Source: Odiellus spinosus
Taxonomy: Eukaryota > Arthropoda > Arachnida > Opiliones > Phalangiidae
Direction of reading: 5' to 3'
Length of the DNA stretch: 64,000 bases
Assembly (NCBI GenBank): GCA_963920705.1
Contig: OY987231.1
Location: forward strand, 22,173,024-22,237,023
Made by a program: the position numbers and the translations under genes. The notes under the pieces are model-generated. The model saw only the letters and a program-made list of their open reading frames with translations, ran no database searches and had not been told where the DNA came from. Positions within the stretch are counted from its first letter, which is position 1, and the number at the start of each line of letters is the position of its first letter. Below, piece by piece: positions 23,379-35,260 of this stretch.

Positions 23379-23405
23379 ATCTCATGTATTATACATGAGA
23401 TCCCT
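23375..23405. other. Perfect 14-bp palindrome at a broken element end
   Basis: AGGGATCTCATGTA, a 3-base spacer TTA, then TACATGAGATCCCT. It spans the junction between the truncated family A copy and a word-repeat fragment that starts with CCCTGAC. Confidence 0.85.
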
Positions 23406-23625
23406 GACATTTACGTCCAATTTTAAAACTCCCTGACTTTTTCTTGACCTTTGATACAACTTTAAATTCACCTAACAACAAATTTCAAAATATTTGTCGT
23501 TTCTTTGACCTTTTGACCCAAGTTTAAAATTCCCTGACTTTCCCTAGAACCTTACCCCTATACTTTAAAAATCCTTGACCCCTTAAGATTTCAAGAATTT
23601 CCTGAAGTTTAGGAGATCGTTACTT
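23399..23625 (+). repeat. TTCCCTGAC word-repeat fragment
   Basis: Phrases CCCTGACATTTACG, CTCCCTGACTTTTTC, ATTCCCTGACTTTCCCT and ATCCTTGACCCC at irregular spacing. Confidence 0.6.
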
Positions 23626-24079
23626 ATCTATCTCTTATAGTTTCCAAACACAACCATTGGATGAACTTAATAAGTTATTAAACTATATTAATGCTTAAAT
23701 CATTGGATTGGTGTGAAAGGCGCTTATGACAAATGTTCAAATATCATTCGCGTAAAAGTATTGGCGAATGGGCCCTCAGGGACGATAAATTTCGTTTTTT
23801 ACCCCAATGGCGTTTACCACTAATGAATTCGAAAAAGCTTTAGATATTCATGATCCCCTGGGCAACAAAATTATTACCAACGAACGAGAAAAAGGAATGG
23901 AAATATGGTGTTTTTTATTTCCCGAACGTTCGCGAGTTGTTCGCATTTTCACGAGATTATCCATTTGATTTTATTAAGGAATGGTGTATGAAAGACGAAA
24001 AAATATAGATATTAAAGTCATAAGACAGTAACAAGCGACGGAATTATCTTTAAATTCAATTAAAATTAATTAGTACGAA
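23626..24079. other. AT-rich sequence, nothing recognised
   Basis: No supported frame or repeat. Confidence 0.4.
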
Positions 24080-24680
24080 CGGTTCTACCCCGATTCGCCC
24101 AAAACATTTGGCCCAATTCCCATTTCGCCAAATCTCAATTGGCCCAATCCTAACTGGCCCAATCCCAACTGGCCCAATTTCCAATCAGCCCAATTTATTA
24201 GGCCCAATTCCCAATCAGCCCAATTTATTAGGCCCAATCCTATTTCGTCCAATCCCATTTCCCCTAATTCCCATTTCGCCAAATCACATTTCGCATAATT
24301 CCATTTTTGCCAAATTCTTATTTCGCCCAATCCACACCCAAGGCATATGCGAACAAAATCCTCTTGATCGGTTCCTTCGTCCTGTTTAATTATTTCTACC
24401 TAACCTAACTTAACCTAACAATTTTAGGCGAAACGGGAAAAGGAATTTTAGGTTGAGCGAAATGGGAATAGATAATTCTTTACTAACTGATAAAACGATT
24501 GGGCGAAGTGGGATTGGGCGAAGTGGGATTGGGCGAATTGGGACAAGGAAATTTTGGTTTGGGCGAATTGGGAATCGATAATTTTGGGCCAAATGATAAT
24601 ATGTTTGGGTGAAGTAGGATTGGGCAAAATGGGAATAGATAATTTTGGGCGAAATATTTGGGCGAAATGGGAACAAACCG
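24080..24680. repeat. Word-repeat element W2 (GGCCCAATTCC arms, CCTAA core)
   Basis: The left arm iterates GGCCCAATCCCA and TTTCGCCAAATC. The right arm iterates the complementary phrase GGGCGAATTGGGA and GGGCGAAGTGGGATT. A CCTAA run (24398-24420) lies between. The ends pair approximately as an inverted repeat (CGGTTCTACCCCGATTCGCC versus CGGTTTGTTCCCATTTCGCC), flanked by TACGAA on both sides (24074-24079 and 24681-24686). Open frames on both strands are repeat by-products. Confidence 0.8.
24398..24420 (+). repeat. Telomere-like core of W2
   Basis: ACCTAACCTAACTTAACCTA: four CCTAA units, one with a T substitution. Confidence 0.8.
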
Positions 24681-25830
24681 TACGAACATTCAGCAAGTGT
24701 CTGTGAATTAAAAAAAAAAAACATCGGAAACCTGACTTTAGGATTAAATTAAAAGTAGAACCTCCGACTAATCAAAAGACGCCAAACCTTTGGCTTAATC
24801 ACATCCCCGCGACACGTGCTGCGGCAAACTCTTTGAATCGCGCCAAATCTCGTTCATGATATATTTTCTCGGGCAAAACCGATTATAGATGGCGCCACGT
24901 GTTCAAAACGTATTTGGTTTCAATCTCAAACTATCTAGCTATATCTTGGCCAATCATCGCGAGGCCCATTACTTACGTTACAAACAACTTAGATTTTAAT
25001 TTTGAAAAATTATCTCTAAAACATTTTTTAAAATTGTTTTGACGTTATATTATCCCTTGAAATTCATAACCCTGATCGTGCTTGACATTTATGTAAAAAA
25101 AAAAAAAAAAGCTAGAGCTAAAAATAAATTGTGTGTGAGTGCGCTGGGAAAAAATGTCTTAAAACTAACTGGGAAAAATATGTCCTAAGCCTAACTAGCA
25201 AACATAGCTCCATGAACAATATATTATGCACAAAAACAACCATAATTGTTATCAGTCATGAAAAAACATTACGTAAAACTATGAAAGGGAACAAATATTA
25301 AGTACTTATAGTAAAAATATTCTTACGAAGTTAGGAACTACTTTTTTTTTTATTACGTATCAATCCAAATCAGGTTTCGATAACTATATAAATTAACTGA
25401 TATTGAAGATATTGCTAAGCCTCGGTTGCAAGTGGGGCATGTTAATACCAATGTTACTGTCTAAAGAAATTGAAATAATGATGGGAAAGATGTAAGGAGT
25501 CAGGAAACAGGTTGGATAAATATTGAAACTATGGATTAATTAGATATTGGCTTTAAATGTAGTTAAACATCGCAAAAAACCTTCGCCAAATAGAAAGAGC
25601 ATGTATAAAGCGAAACAAACGTTCCCAAAATACGTAAGCAATTTTTGAAAACATGCTTCATACTTAATACTTATTAAGGTGACTATCGTGTTGTCAAATA
25701 ATCGACGATCAGTGTCATATGCAACACATCGGACAAATCGACCTATTAAAATAAAGTTATAATTAATTAGTAAAACTATACACACAATTATAGATATCAA
25801 TCCTAAAATTTTAATATATATATATATGAA
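24681..25830. other. AT-rich sequence
   Basis: Poly-A at 25096-25110. A family J relative (TTATTACGTATCAATCC) is at 25335-25370. No gene was recognised. Confidence 0.4.
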
Positions 25831-26142
25831 CAGAAGCCGATGAAACCCTCCTTTGAAGTCTATTACTCCCGGGTCTTGTCTACCCCTCTCTGTATGGGTT
25901 ATTCTCAAAAGGCGCGATTCGTACGCCTCCTAACGGTAGATGTTTTCGGAGCGGAAGCTCGTCGAGCGAATATCTCTAGCAGCCTCGGAGTTCGTCCAAT
26001 AAACGTCGTCGTTTGTGGAGAGAGAGAATTTCCAATTTTCCGTAGACAGGGGGCATGAAGTAGGAATTTTACCCATACAGAGAGGAGCGCTATATGGAAC
26101 ATTGGAGTAGTAGACTTCAAAGGAGGGTTTCATCGGCTTCTG
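25831..26142 (-). mobile_element. Family A element, copy 3, internal deletion
   Basis: 312 bp, about 25 bp shorter than other copies because the stretch after ATGAAGTAGGA is missing. Both termini are intact and a perfect 7-bp duplication ATATGAA flanks it (25824-25830 and 26143-26149). Confidence 0.92.
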
Positions 26143-26306
26143 ATATGAAGAATAGGCGGATTAATAAGCAATGTTAATCCTCAGTGAGGATAAAAGAAGC
26201 TTAACTTAACTGCTCGCGAACAGAAGTATATGTGTATATCAAAATGTTTTCCATATAACTTCTAATTTCAAAATCTTTGCAATTTTGTAAAAAAATATTG
26301 TAACCA

Positions 26307-26756
26307 CAGGGTGACCACTGAAAATTTGAAAATTCTATATAGGAAATATAGCAAATTTATTTGCGAAATATAGGAAAATATAGGAAGAATTTTAAGTAAA
26401 ATATAGGATAAAATAATAAGAAATAAGTGGAAAATATATGATAAAATAGGAAAATAATTATAAGTAGGAACCATGTTTATTATTGCGTCACAACTCTCGC
26501 CACCGGTTTAAACGTGGTATTAATATGATCCAATTGCTTAAATAGTATGGAATTTTACAGACTATTTTAACTGGAAAATGTACAGTTAAGCTAAAATAAT
26601 CTTATACAGCCACAGCTGACAGGATGATTTAGAACTTTACCCTTAACTAGAGATTTTGAGTAGAAATATAGGAGATTATAGGAATTAACATTAAATTATA
26701 GGAGAAAATAGGAAGGAGGTGAAAATATAGGAAAAAATAGGAAAAGTGGTCACCCT
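26307..26756. repeat. Word-repeat element with AAAATATAGGA phrase
   Basis: Ends CAGGGTGACCACT and, inverted, AGGGTGACCACTTTTCC. Between them ATATAGGAAAATATAGGA phrases occur near both ends, with unrelated sequence in the middle. The flanks GTAACCA (26300-26306) and TTAACCA (26757-26763) match at six of seven bases. CAGGG ends recall hAT elements, which usually make 8-bp duplications. Confidence 0.7.
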
Positions 26757-26763
26757 TTAACCA

Positions 26764-28840
26764 TCATGATTATATTATAAACTACTGTTTTCGTAAAGAT
26801 CACGCTTTTCTACAACAATTTAAACTCGAAATTACTATAATAGAAATATTTCACGCGTAGGAAGATCTAGAATTTGTAGTTATTTAAATTTAAACACAAT
26901 GATTTAAGGGATAGTTTATTTTGACTGAAATATGTTTGTAAAATATATCAATAATAACAATATTTGAATAGAATAAGCCTTATTTGAACTAAAGTTTTGA
27001 CCATCTTTACGTATAAATACCCTTTTTAAAAAGCGAGAAGCGAAAGTAATTTTTGTATAATAAAATAATACCGAATGTTCTAATTCCAATAAAATTTAGA
27101 TTATTAAAGCGTGAGTGACACAAACGTGGTATAAAAAGAGGCTTATCATAAGGCACCTGTTGACTTTTCGCAAAACCTATAGTATTATCTTGTCTCTTAC
27201 GTTGAAAGTTAACAAGATGTAAAAGGCAGGCTATCCCATTAGAGCTCGATATCCTATGATTAAATAGTCAAAAAGAATTCTCTCTCCGATCCACGCTCAA
27301 AGACTAGAAGCTAAGGATTTGATGATGGCGCTCGGTCGGTCATCTAACGCGGGGCGATAATAATATTACACAGACAGACAGATTAAGTAAGGGTCAAGCC
27401 ACGCCAAAAAGGATACCAATTATCTATCCGTTAATAGAATTTTTAGGATATGATAACGGTATAAAAAAAAAATATTAACATACACCCAATAATTATATAA
27501 TCTATATAAAGTTTGAATCAGTTTGAAATTTCAGCATGTACAAGATACTCCTATTTATCTTTTGGTTTTTAAAGCTACGTAAAAGCTAGGTAGTCTAGCT
27601 TCGTTCGTATTGAAATTTTAGACTGATTTTAAAGGGAAGATATAATAAAAATAAATAAATTGAATTAGAATTAAATTTAAGGGTAACTTTTGATTAATTT
27701 TCGATTAGTTCACCGAGCTAGGCAGCCTAGGCTTAGCATAGGAACTTTGGAAATTGATTATAAAATAAGGAAATATTTTTGGTGAGTTATATTATTGTTT
27801 TTCTCATTATTTTAGCATTCTTAATCGATTAAAAATAAATTGTTTTTAAATAAATTGTTTTTAAATAAATTAAACATATTCAACAGCGTTCATGGTTCAT
27901 AAAAGTAATATTTTGCAGCCTCCAATCTCCATTTTAAAAAAATATGTAAATCATTACAAAGTATTTAAATATTTTTCCCTAGAGATTTTAAAAACACACC
28001 AAAAAAGGGCTAAAATAATATGATTCGTAATTAATCGATAAACGCCAATTTTGATCTATCTAATAACGAGATATTAATTCTAACACCATTAGACGAATCC
28101 CTATAATAATTGTGTATAAATGTCGTTATTAAAATTCATAGGTTCCGCTAATTATACTCTTTTAATTAATATATAATTAATAATTAAAAGAGAAAAAGAG
28201 GGGGAAAGAAAAGTGGCTAGAATTATATTTTCTAGCCGCTTAAACAAATTAATGAAATTATTTTTTTCGATTGCAGAAATGACGAGATAGGGTCGAAATG
28301 ACTGATCTAATGATCCGAGATACTTTTTTTTTATCGAAAAAAAACAGGCACGCATCGTTGAGTATGATTCTTTCTCGCCTCTCTGTCAAAAATCTGGATT
28401 TTCATCTTTTTTTATTGGTCGACACTTTCAACAAATTGGCATCCATTACGAATGCATCATCGAACTTTAGACGTTATCTCGCTTAAAATAATTTATTATA
28501 TTGATTTTTTATTACCGTTTCTTGTATGTTTATATTACCTAGGTAATATAACAAGTGTTTAAAGGGATTATATCACCCGGAATAATTATTATTATCTTCA
28601 CGTGGTTTGAATAATAAAATAAAATTATTTTCGTAATTTATATTCGAATTTTTATTCACGTTTTTCTAAGAATATGAAAAAATTAGGCAGTTTATGGGAA
28701 ATTCTCTTCGAACAAATAAATGGTATGGTGATCATCAAAGCGTATTTCAAGGTAAGATATTTCATAGAAAAATATCCACCGATTAGTAGCGTATTTTCAG
28801 AATAAAATGTCTTACAGGTAAGTAGATATAACGAAATTTC
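26764..28840. other. AT-rich sequence, no confident feature
   Basis: TTTTAAAGGGAAGATATAAT at about 27628 and TTTAAAGGGATTATATC at about 28558 look like same-orientation orphan ends of the TTAA class. TAGGCTTAGC occurs at 27728. No gene was recognised. Confidence 0.4.
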
Positions 28841-28990
28841 GAGGGGTCAGACACACTTGAATTCGCTGTACACCTATTCAACTTTGACAGTGACTTGAGT
28901 TCGAACTCTTATGAACTCAGAGTTCAGCTTTAATAGTGGAAAGAGTTCAAAACTTTTGTACACCTGAGTTCGCGAGTGTCTGCCCCCTTG
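28841..28990. mobile_element. Small inverted-repeat element
   Basis: GAGGGGTCAGACACACTTGA on the left pairs with the inverted right end AGGGGGCAGACACTCGCGAA. GTACACCT/AGGTGTAC and GAGTTCGAACTC segments add internal symmetry. AAATT occurs near both edges, but the exact duplication is unclear. Confidence 0.6.
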
Positions 28991-29073
28991 CAAATTGATT
29001 TTTAAATTATCCCTAATTAGTGTTAATTCAAAATACTAAAATTACATATTATTCTTTATAATTTTTCCCCTAA

Positions 29074-29232
29074 TACCCTTTTCAGACTAGGCGTAACTAG
29101 CCTCTTTAATTAGATTTAATCGAGGTTTAATCACAATTAACCGAGGTTTATTGAACTTCTCTGAGAAGGCTATATATACACTTTGGTTCAATCTGATTAA
29201 ACTATAGTTACGCGGCTCATCTGAAGAGGGTA
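29074..29232. mobile_element. TA-bounded miniature element
   Basis: 159 bp including the flanking TA at both ends. The left end is CCCTTTTCAGACTAGGCGTA and the inverted right end is CCCTCTTCAGATGAGCCGCG. A 2-bp TA target is typical of the Tc1/mariner group. A shorter relative is at 12501-12581. Confidence 0.7.
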
Positions 29233-29523
29233 TCACGCTTACGTCTTTAATTAAAACCTTAGATATTAATTTAACAAATGGTTCCTAAACTTTAAACCAG
29301 ATGGCGACTAAAATCAATGATCCCCAAATATATGAAAATCTGTTCGCGATAGATTTTCCCAAACTATTTGCGATTCTTACGAGGTTTTAAATTATGTATT
29401 AATCCGCTTAGGTTACGGCTACGTTATAATAATGCTCGCGAACTAAATTGAAGTATTTTCGAACAGGGAAAAAGCGAAATAAAATGTGGAACATTCAGAG
29501 GAGTTATAGGTAGGTGTTGGCAG

Positions 29524-29554
<31 letters not shown>

Positions 29555-30100
29555 GGAAGGGAAACGTTTCAATGTTTTTTCCTGAATTGGTCGGGAAGTT
29601 ATTTTAAGTTTCAAAGTAAAAAGGGATTATGATAATCAATAAAAATCCGGTTTTTGTACGATAATTTAAATCCCTTCCAAGGTTGTAACTTATTATAGGC
29701 ACCGGCAGTATATAAATATATAATTTAAGTTACGCCTATTGGCTTCCCACCTTTCCAGTAGTAGTTGTTTCTTCATTTTGAACAATTCTAACTAGGGCAA
29801 ACCCCATTTATTTTTTTCTCTTCAAAACTTTTAAATATCATATCATATTTTTATTTCTGAAAATTTTACTTAACAATCAAGACGAGTTAAAGTAAATGTC
29901 AAAGCCATGACGGATTGATACAAAATGTTAAATTTGGTAGAGAAAAAGTAGTCAGTTTGATCTATCCTTGAAGATGAAAATATAAATAGGTATAAAAGTT
30001 TTAGTATTACATTAAAAAATTGGATTCTAACGAATACAGTAACGGTTTGCCTAACATTTACTGAATACCTAAATTTATTTAAATTAAATTAATTAATAAT
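29233..30100. other. AT-rich sequence
   Basis: Poly-A run of 28 at 29524-29551. A family J relative (TTATGTATTAATCCGC) is near 29390. No gene was recognised. Confidence 0.4.
29901..29953 (-). repeat. Family J dispersed core
   Basis: On the minus strand GACTACTTTTTCTCTACC, then TTTAACATTTTGTATCAATC, matching the J consensus. Confidence 0.6.
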
Positions 30101-30283
30101 GCGCCCGTTAAGCCTAACTCAATTTAGATACAAATAAAACATGGATAAACGCGTAAGAAAATCTATGGCCAATCAGAGAGCGTTTTAAATTATTTCACGC
30201 GCACAATCTGAAACCCTAATTTTAATTAGATATAGATTGTCAGTAATGATAATTAAAATATCAAGTTAGGCTTAGCGGACGTA
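30101..30283. mobile_element. Possible small element with CTAAGCCTAACT ends
   Basis: GCGCCCGTTAAGCCTAACTC on the left pairs with the inverted right end CGTCCGCTAAGCCTAACTTG. No clear target duplication. Confidence 0.5.
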
Positions 30284-31147
30284 AATAAACAGCAAAAGTT
30301 ACGGGTTCACTACGAGGATATTTAGGTTCCTTCCAAGGTTGTAAATGAGTATCACGTTTCATTTTTTATCTTTCAGAACAATATAGCGGTAAATAGTTAT
30401 TTTTTCCAAACGTGTACGCGAGGAAATTTTTACAAAAACTCGATAGTTCAATTAAAGTTTCATCAACAAAACGTTTAAGTTGACCCACCCACCCAGATGC
30501 TGGCACAAAACATTGTTTACAACTTAATTACGAAAACCATATTTCCCAAACAACTCTAAGCCTTATCATAAATTTAAGGTGGTATCAGAAGCCGATGAAA
30601 CCCTCCTTTGAAGTCTATTACTATTATTATTGCGTTAATACTAATTATTAAATTACAGCGAAACCATTCCACTACAAGCCAAGTTTCTTGTCATAAAAAT
30701 CGATATGTAAAATGATGTAACCGGTTTTAAGGTACGCGAGGGTTAACCGGACAAACCCAACCACTTTTAAAATTCGACAAAAACACGATGAAAAAACAAT
30801 GGTTGAGATAAATTGGTTTAAAAAAATAAAATAAAACTTCGAGTCTGAAAAAAAAAATGAATAAAAAAGTTTGAAATTTTTATAAAGGATGACAAAAAAA
30901 CTAAAAGAACAGGTCCCGAGGCAAAACAGGCTGGGAAAAAGTGTCCTTGCTGTTTAAATCGAAACCACGAAAAAAGCTCCTGGTATTTTTTTTTTTTTTT
31001 TACTTTTTATATATGTATATATATCGTAACTTAAATCTTTCAGCTGCTATTGGTTTGCATGCCTCAGTAAAAATATAACTCTCCCCCATTCCCTGTTTCT
31101 CACAAGGCTGCTTCACACAGCCTATCGTAATTTTCTTTGTTTTATCA
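30284..31147. other. AT-rich sequence with one solo terminal repeat
   Basis: Apart from the family A fragment at 30586, nothing is recognised. Poly-T lies at 30988-31001. Confidence 0.4.
30586..30622. mobile_element. Solo terminal repeat of family A
   Basis: CAGAAGCCGATGAAACCCTC followed by CTTTGAAGTCTATTACT, then unrelated sequence. A 37-bp orphan end. Confidence 0.85.
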
Positions 31148-31449
31148 TTAAACCATGGATTAATTAACCTCACAGGGATAATTCACTCTGGTACGATTTG
31201 CTATAGTTAAAGATGTTTGTTTCAAACATGGCTGCCAGACATTTTATCCGGCCCCTCAATTTTACCCCCTTACCGATACAAATCCGGAAGTAATCCATGA
31301 CAGCATCGTCTGCTTTAGAGTTTTTTCCCCTTCAATATTTCATTCCGTGTATCGGTAGCCAGAAACTTCCGGTGTAGACAATTTTTGTCACCGAACAATA
31401 ATTTTACCAGAGTGAATTATCCCTGTGAGGTTGATTAATCCATGATTAA
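31148..31449. mobile_element. TTAA-bounded element with long terminal repeats
   Basis: 302 bp. TTAA at 31148-31151 and 31446-31449. The inverted repeats of about 45 bp include CATGGATTAAT, then AACCTCACAGGGATAATTCA and CTCTGGTA. The interior has further weak symmetry (ATCCGGAAGTAATC / CTTCCGGTG). TTAA could also be coincidental in this AT-rich flank. Confidence 0.75.
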
Positions 31450-31513
31450 ACAAACTCATTAATCAATGGATGTAAGGATAAAAACATTCTAAATGTAATC
31501 CTTTACGCAAAAC

Positions 31514-31851
31514 CAGAAGCCGATGAAACCCTCCTTTGAAGTCTACTACTCTAATGTTCGATATAGCGCTCCTCTCTGTATGGGTAAAATTCACAATTTT
31601 ACGAGATCGGAGGGGTCCTACTTCATACCCCCCTGTCTACGGAAAATTGGAAATTCTCTCTCTCCACAAACGACGACGTTTTTTTGACGAACTCCAAGGC
31701 TGCTAGAGATATTCGCTCGACGAACTCCCGCTCCGAAAATATCTACCGTTAGGAGGCGTACGAATCGCGCTTTTTGAAACTAACCCATACAGAGAGGGGT
31801 AGACAAGACCCGGGAGTAATAGACTTCGAAGGAGGGTTTCATCGGCTTCTG
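31514..31851 (+). mobile_element. Family A element, copy 4
   Basis: 338 bp, same orientation as the copy at 2350. Perfect 7-bp duplication GCAAAAC (31507-31513 and 31852-31858). Confidence 0.93.
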
Positions 31852-32102
31852 GCAAAACTTATAGAACATGGTGATTAACTTAGAATTTTAATAAATTAAT
31901 TAATAAGACTGCTACTTCATGGTTAAGAAAAATAGTTTATTAAACGTTTTAGGAGACCTTTCGAACGTATATTTAATAAACTGTTTTTATTAACCACCTT
32001 ATAAATTAAATTAAGAATATTCTATCTGAAATATAATTAAATTTATTCTTGAATATATTCGCTAGTAATCGAAACTTCAACGGTGGAGATGAATTGACAC
32101 AT

Positions 32103-32172
32103 AATACTTGTTTCTCTATGAAGTTTAACATTGTATATCAATCCGCGTCGGCTTCTTCCCCTTTAGTCAACT
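32103..32172 (+). repeat. Family J dispersed core
   Basis: TTTCTCTATGAAGTTTAACA, then TTGTATATCAATCCGCGTCG, then GTCAACTCC. Closest to 22711-22794. Confidence 0.65.
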
Positions 32173-32463
32173 CCAATCGTACAAATCGTTTGAATTTATC
32201 AATTAGAGTTTACAGTATAACCAAACCTAAAGCGGAATGATACCCGACGTTAAACCTCATAGAAATAAAAGTACGCGTAATTTAAACTAATTTGAACAGG
32301 AGTCTTATCTTGTACGTGAATACGTGTTGAAAAGTCTATCAAAAAAACTTAGAAGGTAATTTTGATATCTGATATTTTGACTTTTAGATATTTAAAAAAT
32401 TTTTACTGCTTTCCTGGTTTTAAAGATAGATATAATTTAATTTTACGATTGCAAATTTAGTTA

Positions 32464-32497
32464 CAACACGTTTTCAAAATATATATAGTATATTTTA

Positions 32498-32530
<33 letters not shown>
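32464..32530. repeat. TA microsatellite
   Basis: Runs of TATATA interrupted by TAGTATATTTTATACTA, itself a palindrome. Confidence 0.9.
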
Positions 32531-32532
<2 letters not shown>

Positions 32533-32928
32533 ACCGGAAGTTGTATTCCATTCGTGAGATAGTCTAAACTCCCTCCCCATTTCCGTTCGTTCAATCCCCT
32601 GCAGCAAAAATATTGTTATCGTAATATTTGTTACACGTTATGAAATAAAATATCAAATTACTATAAAGATAACGTTACTTTATTAAACACTAACTAATAT
32701 CAGCTGTTTGCTAATTAACTATTTCGTTACTTATTCCAATCAGGTTTAACGTTGTGTATGTTTATGTACAGATAGTTTTCCAAAAGCTAAAGCCAAAATT
32801 ATTGCAACTAAACAATTTTTATTCACAATCAATCAATCAGAAAATAAAATATCTGAAAAATGTATTTTTAGTCTGTACTCTACAGGAAAGCTCGCCTCGA
32901 GGGTAAAAAGGGACAATGTATTTTCTAT

Positions 32929-32983
32929 TGAACGCCTGTAGAAATGTTTTACCTGCCGTATTTCGATGTTAACGGGGAAAACC
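32929..32983 (+). repeat. Family N dispersed segment
   Basis: AACGCCTGTAGAAATGTTTT, then TTCGATGTTAACGGGGAAA, resembling AACGCCTGTAAAGATGTTTT and TTCGATGTTATCGGGAAA at 53892-53945. Confidence 0.5.
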
Positions 32984-33120
32984 AAGTTACAATTTAAGGT
33001 TCAAGATATTTTTATCTCGATATAAAATCAAGTTTTGCGCGATTAAAATTGTTATTCGAAGATTGCTCGTTGCAAAATTTTGAAATAGCTTCAACAATAA
33101 TTTTATAATAAAACTAGTTC

Positions 33121-33640
33121 ACGTGAAATTCATAAAACAATTGCGCGTGAAATTCGTAAATCAATTGCGCGTGAAATTCATAAATAAATTGCGCGCGAAA
33201 TTCATAAAACAATTGCGCGCGAAATTCATAAAACAATTTCGCGCGAAATTCATAAAACAATTGCGCGCGAAATTCATAAAACAATTTCGCGCGAAATTCA
33301 TAAAACAATTTCGCGCGAAATTCATAAAATAATTGCGCGTGAAATTCTTAAAACAATTGGGTGCTAAATTCATAAAACAATTGCGCGCGAAATTCTTAAA
33401 ACAATTGCGCGCGAAATTCTTAAAACAATTGCGCGCTAAATTCATAAAACAATTGCGCGTGAAATTCTTAAATCAATTGCGCCAAAATTAATTATATGCG
33501 CGCGAAATTCATTAAATAATTGCGCGCACAGTTCATAAAGCATTTGCGCGCGAAATTCATAAAACAATGCGCGCAAAGTTCATAAAACAATTGCGCGCGA
33601 AATTCATAAAACAATTGCGCGCAAAATTCATAAAACAATT
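33121..33640 (+). repeat. Tandem array, 24-bp unit, about 21 copies
   Basis: The unit is GCGCGCGAAATTCATAAAAC plus AATT, with GCGCGTG, TTCTTAAAAC and GCTAAATTC variants. It is more regular in the first 350 bp, with scrambled units at 33480-33540. The 24-bp period is a multiple of three, so every frame stays open and yields octapeptide-like products on both strands. I regard these as by-products. Confidence 0.97.
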
Positions 33641-34628
33641 CAAAAATTACGCGATTGAAAATTAAAAATTAAATGCCTGTTTGCGGTTGAAATTTACGAA
33701 TAAAGATGACAGGCGAAATTTCCCACACAAAATAATTAAATTAAACGTAATATGATTATCAACATCGCGGTCAAAACAAGACACCACAACGCACGATTAC
33801 GCCTGAAGTATTTAACTCTTAACGTAAAAAGAAATAATTTCTTAAAGGTTTAATTACGGCTATTAAAGGTAATTTAACCAATTAGAAACGCGTGCGGCGC
33901 GTATATGTACGCGTAATATGTCAATTAACGTCAAATTATTGTTGAACAATAAATACTAGGTAGATTAAAATCGACACAATAGTTAACGCCTCTACACACA
34001 AGGAATATTTATTTGGAGGAGGAGATTGGAGAGAAGTGGATGGGGGTGAGAAAATTAAGCCGAAATTAAACTTTATAACCCGGCCAGCGTTTAGTTGTGT
34101 GTTGGAAGTATATCATTAGGTACACGCGAATTCTTTCGAGAACAGAAGCTACGACATAAACCCCCCTTCGCGCCACTTAATCTGACCTATTAACTAGTCG
34201 ATGGTATTACTACAGAAACGAAGGTGGCAAGGGGGGCAGGGGGAAGAAGAAAACTAACCCTGGGCTCGCGCCCAATGAGATGCCAAAAAAGAATAAAAAA
34301 AAGAGTACCTATTAAATAGAATTACAGGCCAAAATGACTGTAATTGAAATCTTTTAATCGTACACGTGTGTGAGCTAGCGAGCCAGCTAACCGTTTATCT
34401 TTGATTGATACGGCTTTAATGGACCACGATTAACTCCTTTAATTTAATTAGATCCGTCCGAATGATGTCTTTAAGGCGCTTATCATTATCCTATACCTCA
34501 TTGTATAGATATTTGTATGATATTCTAACTCTTCAAAGTGACGCTGTCAATATTTTTGGAATAGGTTTAAGTTTAAGGATTACATTTGGATTTTATTCAT
34601 AGTATTAAACCAATTGTATACATCTGGG
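33641..34628. other. AT-rich sequence, nothing recognised
   Basis: A purine-rich patch at 34010-34060 and a GC-richer patch at 34140-34270; no gene. Confidence 0.4.
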
Positions 34629-34965
34629 CAGAAGCCGATGAAACCCTCCTTTGAAGTCTATTACTCCCGGGTCTTGTCTACCCCTCTCTGTATGGGTTAT
34701 TCTCAAAAGGCGCGATCCGTACGCCTCCTAACGGTAGATATTTTCGGAGCGGGAGCTCGTCGAGCGAATATCTCTAGCAGCCTTGGAGTTCGTCCAAAAA
34801 ACGTCGTCGTTTGTGGAGAGAGAGAATTTCCAATTTTCCGTAGACAGGGGGGATGAAGTAGGACCCCTTCTAACTCGTAAAATTGGGAAATTTACCCATA
34901 CAGAGAGGAGCGCTATATGGAACATTGGAGTAGTAGACTTCAAAGGAGGGTTTCATCGGCTTCTG
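34629..34965 (-). mobile_element. Family A element, copy 5, no target duplication
   Basis: 337 bp with both terminal repeats intact, but the flanks (TCTGGG before, ACAAAAT after) do not match. Another copy in the same orientation begins 296 bp downstream. Confidence 0.92.
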
Positions 34966-35260
34966 ACAAAATATAAATCATCAGGTAACGTAATTTCTCT
35001 TGAACTTTACGATTTCTGGAGTAAGTACTTTCACGAAAAAGACTGCGCGAATTCCGATGGCGCTTAAATCGATTCCGATTGGTTTGATTTTAAAGTTTAA
35101 AATCGATTTGGATACGCTAGTTTTACAGTAACGTGGATTCTTGTTAAGCCTACTTTTCGGGTTCAATTAAAATTGATTTATAGCCTAATATTTGTTTGTA
35201 TTTTGCGTTAAACGATGAGGAATATATAGGCAATCAATTGTCGCCCGATATCATTCTCAT
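34966..35260. other. Spacer between two family A copies
   Basis: Carries a family K core at 35021-35060 and GTTAAGCCTAC at about 35144. Confidence 0.5.
35021..35060 (+). repeat. Family K dispersed core
   Basis: GTAAGTACTTTCACGAAAAA followed by GACTGCGCGAA. Confidence 0.5.

Larger units (their letters stand above)
31859..33120. other. AT-rich sequence with short repeats
   Basis: Contains a J core (32103-32172), a TA microsatellite (about 32464-32530) and a segment at 32929-32983 that resembles 53892-53945. No gene was recognised. Confidence 0.45.

Noticed and set aside
24085-24724. Frames of 68-104 codons in W2
   Set aside because: By-products of the iterated GGCCCAATTCC phrase and its complement.
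27628-28575. TTAA-bounded element
   Set aside because: The two TTTAAAGGGA strings point in the same direction, so they cannot be the two ends of one element.
33114-33445. Octapeptide-repeat proteins on both strands
   Set aside because: They arise because the 24-bp unit is a multiple of three. All frames are open together, which is not a sign of selection.
33121-33640. CRISPR array
   Set aside because: Contiguous 24-bp repeats without spacers.
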